From positions 52,865-116,864 of the forward strand of contig JAGWTU010000014.1 of the NCBI GenBank assembly GCA_028868825.1: a DNA stretch of 64,000 nucleotides, in the 5' to 3' direction. This DNA is from Burkholderiales bacterium. Lineage in GTDB: Bacteria; Pseudomonadota; Gammaproteobacteria; Burkholderiales; Burkholderiaceae_C. This document shows positions 59,322 to 64,000 of the stretch, piece by piece; within the stretch, counting starts at the first letter, position 1, and each line of letters starts with the position of its first letter. Both the position numbers and the translations under genes were made by a program. The notes under the pieces are model-generated. The model saw only the letters and a program-made list of their open reading frames with translations. It was not told the origin of the DNA and made no database searches.

Positions 59322-60179
59322 ATGAACAACGCAACAGCCTGGAACCTGGGCGGCAGGACCGCCGTCATCACGGGCGCCGCGAGCGGCTTCGGGCGCGAGC
59401 TGGCCCTGGTCTGCCGCGATGCGGGCATGCAGCTCGTGCTCGCCGACGTCGACGAGGCGGGCCTGGCGCAGACGCTGGCGCTGACGGGTCTGGCGCCGGC
59501 ACGGGCCGTCACGCAGCGCTGCGACGTGTCGAGGGCCGACGACGTCGATCGCCTCGCACGCCTGGCGCAGCAGCGCTTCGGCGGCGCGCATGTGCTGTTC
59601 AACAACGCCGGCGTGCTGGCGGCCGGGCCGATCTGGAAGGCCACGCCCCAGGACTGGAACTGGGTCTTCGGCGTCAACGTCATGGGCGTGGCCCACGGTG
59701 TGCGCAGCTTCGTGCCGGCGATGCTCGATCGCGGCGAGCCCGCCTGGGTCGTCAATGTGGCCTCGGCTGCCGGGCTGCTGTGTCCGCCGGACCTGGGTGT
59801 CTACAGCGCGAGCAAGCATGCGGTCGTCGCGATCTCGGAATGCCTGCATCACGAACTGGCGGCCAGCGGCAAGCCGGTCGGCGTGTCGGTGCTGTGCCCA
59901 TCGTTCGTCGACACCGGGATCGCCGATGCCGACCGCCAACGCCCCGCCTCGCTCGACGACGCCAATCCGGAGCAGGCGGCCACGATCGCGCGCATCCGCA
60001 AGGCCACGCGCGGCGGCACGCTGAGCGCCGCCCAGGTGGCGCAATGCACGCTCGAAGCCGTGCGGGCGCGGCGCTTCTACGTGCTGCCGCACGACAAGGT
60101 CGTGCCGGCCGTCGCCCAGCGGCTGGCCGCTCTCATCGCCGGCGACGCGCCGGTGGACGCGCGCGCGTCGCCGCGTTGA
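59322..60179 (+). CDS. Short-chain dehydrogenase/reductase, copy B
   Basis: A 285-residue SDR with VITGAASGFGRELAL, NNAGVLAAGPI and YSASKHAVVAISE. The Asp in the second strand (VLADVDEAG) favours NAD(H). It belongs to a different SDR branch than copy A (longer C-terminus, LCPSFVDTGIADADRQ). The ATG at 59322 follows the previous stop by two bases, so translation is coupled. With copy A it provides two separate alcohol/ketone redox steps. Confidence 0.9.
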   Translation: MNNATAWNLGGRTAVITGAASGFGRELALVCRDAGMQLVLADVDEAGLAQTLALTGLAPARAVTQRCDVSRADDVDRLARLAQQRFGGAHVLFNNAGVLAAGPIWKATPQDWNWVFGVNVMGVAHGVRSFVPAMLDRGEPAWVVNVASAAGLLCPPDLGVYSASKHAVVAISECLHHELAASGKPVGVSVLCPSFVDTGIADADRQRPASLDDANPEQAATIARIRKATRGGTLSAAQVAQCTLEAVRARRFYVLPHDKVVPAVAQRLAALIAGDAPVDARASPR

Positions 60180-60237
60180 GGCCGCGCGCCGCGCGGCATC
60201 GCCCAGCCCCTCACGACCACACCTGGGAACCGAAGCC

Positions 60238-62034
60238 ATGACCACCACCATCAGCGAACGCGAGCTGGAATTCCTGCTCTACGAATTCCTCGACACCGAG
60301 GCGCTGCTGCAACGACCGCGTTATGCCGAGCATTCGCGTGAAGTCTTCGATGCGACGCTGGCAACGGCGCGCCGCATCGCCGAAGAGCGCTTCGCGCCCT
60401 ACCTGCGCCAGGGCGACGAGCAGGAGCCCTCGTTCGTCGACGGCCGCGCCGAGGTCATGGCACCCAACGGCCCCGCCTGGCGGGCATTGGCCGAGGCCGG
60501 ATTCCTCAATGCGCATTGGGACGCCGACGAAGGCGGCCTGCAATTGCCCGAGGTCGTGCTGCGCGCGGCGATGAGCGCCTTCTACGCGGCCAACGTCGGC
60601 ATTGCTTCCTACGCGATGCTGACGATAGGCGCGGCCAACCTGCTGCGTACCTTCGGCACCCCGGCGCTTAAGGACCGTTACCTCGAGGCGATGGGCGACG
60701 GCCGCCACGCCGGCACGATGGCGCTGACCGAGCCCGGGCAGGGTTCTGCCCTGGGCGACATCAAGACGACGGCCGTGCCGCAGGCCGACGGCAGCTACCG
60801 CCTGTTCGGCCAGAAGATGTTCATCTCGGGCGGCGACCAGAACTTCACCGGGAACATCGTCCATATGGTGCTGGCGCGCATCCAGGACGCGCCGGCCGGC
60901 GTCAAGGGCATCTCGCTCTTCCTCGTTCCGAAGGTGCTGCCGGGCGAACAAGGCGCGGCGGGCGTCCGCAACGACGTCGCGCTCGCCGGACTGCTGCACA
61001 AGATGGGCTGGCGCGCGACGACCTCGACCGTGCTCTCGTTCGGCGAGGCCGGTGGCGCCGTCGGCTGGCTCGTCGGGCGCGAGCACCAGGGCCTGGCGCA
61101 TATGTTCCAGATGATGAACGAGGCGCGCATCGGCGTCGGCGTGATGGCGGCCTGCATCGCCTGGCGCGGCTACGCCGAATCGCTGGCCTATGCGCGGGAG
61201 CGTCCGCAGGGTCGGTTGCCCTCTTGCAAGGACCCGCTGTCGCCACAGGTCAAGCTCGTCGCGCATGCCGACGTGCGCCGCCTGCTGCTGGCGCAGAAGG
61301 TCTACGCCGAAGGCAGCCTGGCGCTGTGTCTTTACGCCTGCAGCCTGTTCGAGGATCAGCACAGCCACCCGCAGCCGCAGGCGCGCGCCGACGCCCGGCG
61401 GCTGCTGGACGTGCTCACGCCGGTGGTCAAGTCCTGGCCCGCCCGTTACGGCGCGACGTCCAACGACATGGCGATCCAGGTGCTGGGCGGCGCCGGCTAC
61501 ACGCGCGACTATCCGCTCGAGCAGCTGTACCGCGACCAGCGCCTGAACATGATCCACGAGGGCGCCGAGGCGATCCAGGGCATCGACCTGCTCGGGCGCA
61601 AGGTGGTGATGGACGACGGCGCGGCGCTGCGCCTGTTCGTCGAGACCGTGCACCGCGACCGCGCGCTCGCGAGCGAGGCCGGCCTGGCCGACGAAGCGGC
61701 AGCGCTCGGCGCCGCGCTCGATTGCCTGACCGCGACGACCGCCGTGCTGACCGAGCGGCTGCGCAACGATCCCGACCTGGCGCTGGCCAATGCCACCGTC
61801 TACCTCGACGTCTTCGGCCGCATCGCCGCGGGCTGGATCTGGCTGCAGCAGGGACGCGTCGCGGCGCTGGCGCTGGAGGGCGCCTCGGCCGGCAGGGCCG
61901 ATCACTACCGCGGCAAGCTGCAGGCGATGCGCTATTTCTTCCGCTGGGAGTTGCCGCAGACGCAAGCCCAGTGCGAGCTGCTGACGCGCCTGGACCGCAG
62001 CGCGCTGGACATGCAGGACGACTGGTTCGTCTGA
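60238..62034 (+). CDS. Acyl-CoA dehydrogenase
   Basis: A 598-residue acyl-CoA dehydrogenase of the long, AcdA/FadE-like form with an extra C-terminal helical domain. FAD/substrate motifs are [14 protein letters not shown] and [11 protein letters not shown]; the catalytic Glu region is [18 protein letters not shown]. The N-terminal domain has [15 protein letters not shown]. It introduces the 2,3-double bond in the CoA ester and passes electrons to ETF. The start has an ACCGAAGCC spacer with weak ribosome binding. It follows SDR B by 58 bases. Confidence 0.92.
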   Translation: MTTTISERELEFLLYEFLDTEALLQRPRYAEHSREVFDATLATARRIAEERFAPYLRQGDEQEPSFVDGRAEVMAPNGPAWRALAEAGFLNAHWDADEGGLQLPEVVLRAAMSAFYAANVGIASYAMLTIGAANLLRTFGTPALKDRYLEAMGDGRHAGTMALTEPGQGSALGDIKTTAVPQADGSYRLFGQKMFISGGDQNFTGNIVHMVLARIQDAPAGVKGISLFLVPKVLPGEQGAAGVRNDVALAGLLHKMGWRATTSTVLSFGEAGGAVGWLVGREHQGLAHMFQMMNEARIGVGVMAACIAWRGYAESLAYARERPQGRLPSCKDPLSPQVKLVAHADVRRLLLAQKVYAEGSLALCLYACSLFEDQHSHPQPQARADARRLLDVLTPVVKSWPARYGATSNDMAIQVLGGAGYTRDYPLEQLYRDQRLNMIHEGAEAIQGIDLLGRKVVMDDGAALRLFVETVHRDRALASEAGLADEAAALGAALDCLTATTAVLTERLRNDPDLALANATVYLDVFGRIAAGWIWLQQGRVAALALEGASAGRADHYRGKLQAMRYFFRWELPQTQAQCELLTRLDRSALDMQDDWFV

Positions 62035-62081
62035 ACCGCCGCGCCCTGCTTCTTCTTCGCATCAAACCGTCAAGGGAATCC

Positions 62082-63269
62082 ATGAAACAAGCCGTCATCG
62101 TCTCGGTCGCGCGCACGCCGATCGGCCGCGCCTACAAGGGCGCCTTCAACGCCATCAAGTCCCCCACGCTGCTCGGTCATGCCCTGCGGCATGCGGTGGC
62201 ACGCAGCGGCGTCGAGCCGGGCGAGATCGACGACGTCGTCGTCGGCACCGTGCTCGCCGCCGGCACGGCCGGCATGAATCTCGCGCGCAACGCGGCGCTG
62301 GCGGCCGGACTCGGCATCGGCGCCGCCGGCCAGACGATAGACCGTCAATGCGCCTCGGGCCTGATGGCCATCGCGACCGCGGCCAAGCAGATCATCGTCG
62401 ACGGCATGCGCGTCGTCGTCGCCGGCGGCCAGGAGAACATCTCGGCCGTGCAGCAGCGCTATTTCGAATGGGCGGCTGCCGAGGCGGATGCGTCGGTGAT
62501 CGCGCAATCGCCGCAGGCCTATATGCCGATGCTGCAGACGGCCGAATTCGTCGCCCGGAAATACGGCATCGGCCGCGAGGCCCAGGATGCCTACGCGCTG
62601 CAATCGCAGCAGCGCACGGCGGCGGCGCAGCTGGCCGGGCGCTTCGATGCCGAGATCGTGCCGCTGCCATCGCGCATGGCCGTCGTCGACAAGGCCACGC
62701 AACAGGTCGGCTGGCGCGAAGTGACGCTGACCCAGGACGAAGGCAACCGCCCCGAGACGACGGCGGCCAGCCTGGCCGCGCTCAAGCCGGTGATCGAGGG
62801 CGGCAGCATCACGGCGGGCAATGCGAGCCAGCTTTCCGACGGCGCCGCGGCCTGCGTGCTGATGGACGAGGCGCTCGCGGCGCAGCGCGGCCTGGTGCCG
62901 CTGGGCGTCTACCGCGGCATCGCCGTGGCCGGACTCGCGCCCGAGGAGATGGGCATCGGCCCGGTGCTGGCCGTCCCCAAGCTGCTGAAGCAACAGGGCC
63001 TGCGCGTCGACGATGTCGACCTCTGGGAGCTGAACGAGGCCTTCGCCTGCCAGGCCCTGTATTGCCGCGACAAGCTCGGCATCGACCCCGAACGCTACAA
63101 CGTCGACGGCGGCGGCATCTCGGTCGGGCACCCCTATGGCATGACGGGCGCGCGGCTCGTCGGCCATGCGCTGATCGAAGGGCGCCGGCGCGGCGCCCGC
63201 TACGTCGTCGTGACGATGTGCGTGGGCGGCGGCATGGGCGCCGCCGGCCTGTTCGAGATACCGCGATGA
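62082..63269 (+). CDS. Acetyl-CoA acyltransferase (thiolase)
   Basis: A 395-residue thiolase. The nucleophile is Cys90 in [20 protein letters not shown], the His in [13 protein letters not shown] and the second Cys in [11 protein letters not shown] complete the active site. It cleaves 3-ketoacyl-CoA with CoA. The ATG at 62082 has AAGGGAATCC ahead. It ends with a four-base overlap (ATGA) with the hydratase gene, so the last two steps are made together. Confidence 0.93.
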   Translation: MKQAVIVSVARTPIGRAYKGAFNAIKSPTLLGHALRHAVARSGVEPGEIDDVVVGTVLAAGTAGMNLARNAALAAGLGIGAAGQTIDRQCASGLMAIATAAKQIIVDGMRVVVAGGQENISAVQQRYFEWAAAEADASVIAQSPQAYMPMLQTAEFVARKYGIGREAQDAYALQSQQRTAAAQLAGRFDAEIVPLPSRMAVVDKATQQVGWREVTLTQDEGNRPETTAASLAALKPVIEGGSITAGNASQLSDGAAACVLMDEALAAQRGLVPLGVYRGIAVAGLAPEEMGIGPVLAVPKLLKQQGLRVDDVDLWELNEAFACQALYCRDKLGIDPERYNVDGGGISVGHPYGMTGARLVGHALIEGRRRGARYVVVTMCVGGGMGAAGLFEIPR

Positions 63270-64000
63270 GCGGGCAAGCAAGCGCTGCCGATCGAGACCG
63301 CATGCGTGAAAGAACTGCGATGAACAACCCCGTGAAATCGACCCTGGACGACGGCATCCTGACGATCGAGATCGACCATCCGCCCGTCAACGCGCTGGCA
63401 CTGCCGGTGCGCGCCGGCCTGCTGGCGGCGATGGAAGCGGCGCGCACCGATGCGCGGGTGCAGGCCGTGATCCTGCAGACGGCGGGCCGCACCTTCGTGG
63501 CCGGCGGCGACATCGGCGAATTCGCCGAACCGAAGATGATCGATCCGCACAACAACCATGTCTTCGCCGCGATGGAGGCGCTGGACAAGCCCATCGTCGC
63601 CGCGCTGCACGGCTCGGTATTGGGCGGCGGGCTGGAATTGGCGATGGCGGCGCATTACCGCGTCGCGCTGCCGGGCACGAGGCTGGGCCTGCCCGAGGTC
63701 AAGCTGGGCATCGTGCCGGGTGCGGGCGGCACGCAGCGGCTGCCGCGCCTGGTCGGCGTGGAGACGGCGCTGGAGATGATGACCAGCGGCCGGGCGGTGG
63801 ACGCCGGGCAGGCGCTGACGATGGGCCTGCTCGACGAACTGGAGTCGGCGCCATTGCGCGATGCCGCGCTGGCGCTGGCACGCAAGGCGATCGAAGCGCA
63901 GCGCGCCGGGCAGCCTTTGCCGATCGCCAGCCGCCGTGCCATCGACAACGATGCCGCGCAGGGCGATCGCTTGGAAGCCTGGCGGCGCCGGCTGCCGGCG
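63266..64000 (+). CDS. Enoyl-CoA hydratase (possibly FadJ-like fusion), N-terminal part
   Basis: The frame is open to the window end, so it is absent from the ORF track. From ATG 63266 (overlapping the thiolase stop as ATGA), or the internal ATG 63320 ([13 protein letters not shown]), it reads [15 protein letters not shown], then the oxyanion loop [29 protein letters not shown] and the catalytic region [20 protein letters not shown]. This is the crotonase fold with both oxyanion loops. The linker that begins at GLLDELESA, followed by [15 protein letters not shown], is typical of FadB/FadJ-type proteins that continue into a 3-hydroxyacyl-CoA dehydrogenase domain, but that part is outside the window. 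Confidence 0.85.
   Translation, partial: MSGQASAADRDRMRERTAMNNPVKSTLDDGILTIEIDHPPVNALALPVRAGLLAAMEAARTDARVQAVILQTAGRTFVAGGDIGEFAEPKMIDPHNNHVFAAMEALDKPIVAALHGSVLGGGLELAMAAHYRVALPGTRLGLPEVKLGIVPGAGGTQRLPRLVGVETALEMMTSGRAVDAGQALTMGLLDELESAPLRDAALALARKAIEAQRAGQPLPIASRRAIDNDAAQGDRLEAWRRRLPA

Noticed and set aside
1-64000. CRISPR array or insertion sequence
   Set aside because: No regularly spaced repeats and no transposase reading frame or IS-like terminal inverted repeats were seen anywhere in the window.

Overview
The window is GC-rich DNA that reads like a member of the Betaproteobacteria, probably order Burkholderiales. The support is codon use with strong G/C third positions, a trimeric-type porin ending in Phe, TcuA/TcuB, the SsuABC-type transporter and the many IclR/LysR/GntR/MalT-style catabolic regulons. 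I cannot name a species. There is no rRNA, no complete tRNA and no CRISPR array.

Layout. (1) 1-1000: the end of an S1/P1 nuclease gene, then debris made of two fused gene remnants. (2) 1342-5856, plus strand: an arsenic operon arsR-arsI-arsC2-acr3, an ECF sigma factor, a YraQ/ArsP-type permease and a mini-thioredoxin. (3) 16503-5948, minus strand: a tightly packed ten-gene operon. In transcription order it encodes a periplasmic binding protein, PrpD-like, PrpF-like, a ComA (phosphosulfolactate synthase)-like protein, a TrmB-type regulator, two ABC permeases, an ABC ATPase, TcuA and TcuB. A 43-bp near-perfect palindrome lies in front of it. This is the most likely undescribed pathway in the window. 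(4) 16978-26022: a LysR regulator divergent from a fumarylacetoacetase-fold hydrolase, HyuA/HyuB hydantoinase (or carboxylase) subunits, a small Cys-motif protein, a porin and an MFS carrier. (5) 26283-32806: a nitronate monooxygenase, then a two-component group (soluble PAS kinase, single-domain receiver, large hybrid kinase with Hpt). (6) 33019-37676: a decayed integrated element. It has a tRNA 3' end att fragment, an intact tyrosine integrase, a broken TumE toxin with intact TumA partner, an S8 serine protease, and a second integrase copy shortened by several internal deletions. (7) 37740-64000: a large catabolic region. It holds two copies of a TauD-like dioxygenase / beta-keto acid cleavage enzyme / quinone reductase set, an RND-YCF48-DUF1329-DUF1302 envelope operon, a Usp-hemerythrin fusion, a MalT-type LuxR regulator, and a run of MFS, acyl-CoA ligase, two SDRs, acyl-CoA dehydrogenase, thiolase and enoyl-CoA hydratase genes that looks like a CoA-linked beta-oxidation route.

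How the parts work together: the window is mostly accessory catabolism plus arsenic defence. Region 3 appears to import an anionic (possibly sulfonated) carboxylate and process it by isomerisation, hydration/dehydration and FAD-dependent dehydrogenation. Region 4 probably imports and hydrolyses or carboxylates a cyclic amide or ketone. Region 7 activates a hydrophobic acid as its CoA ester and degrades it. The substrates are inference; the gene families are read directly from the supplied translations.
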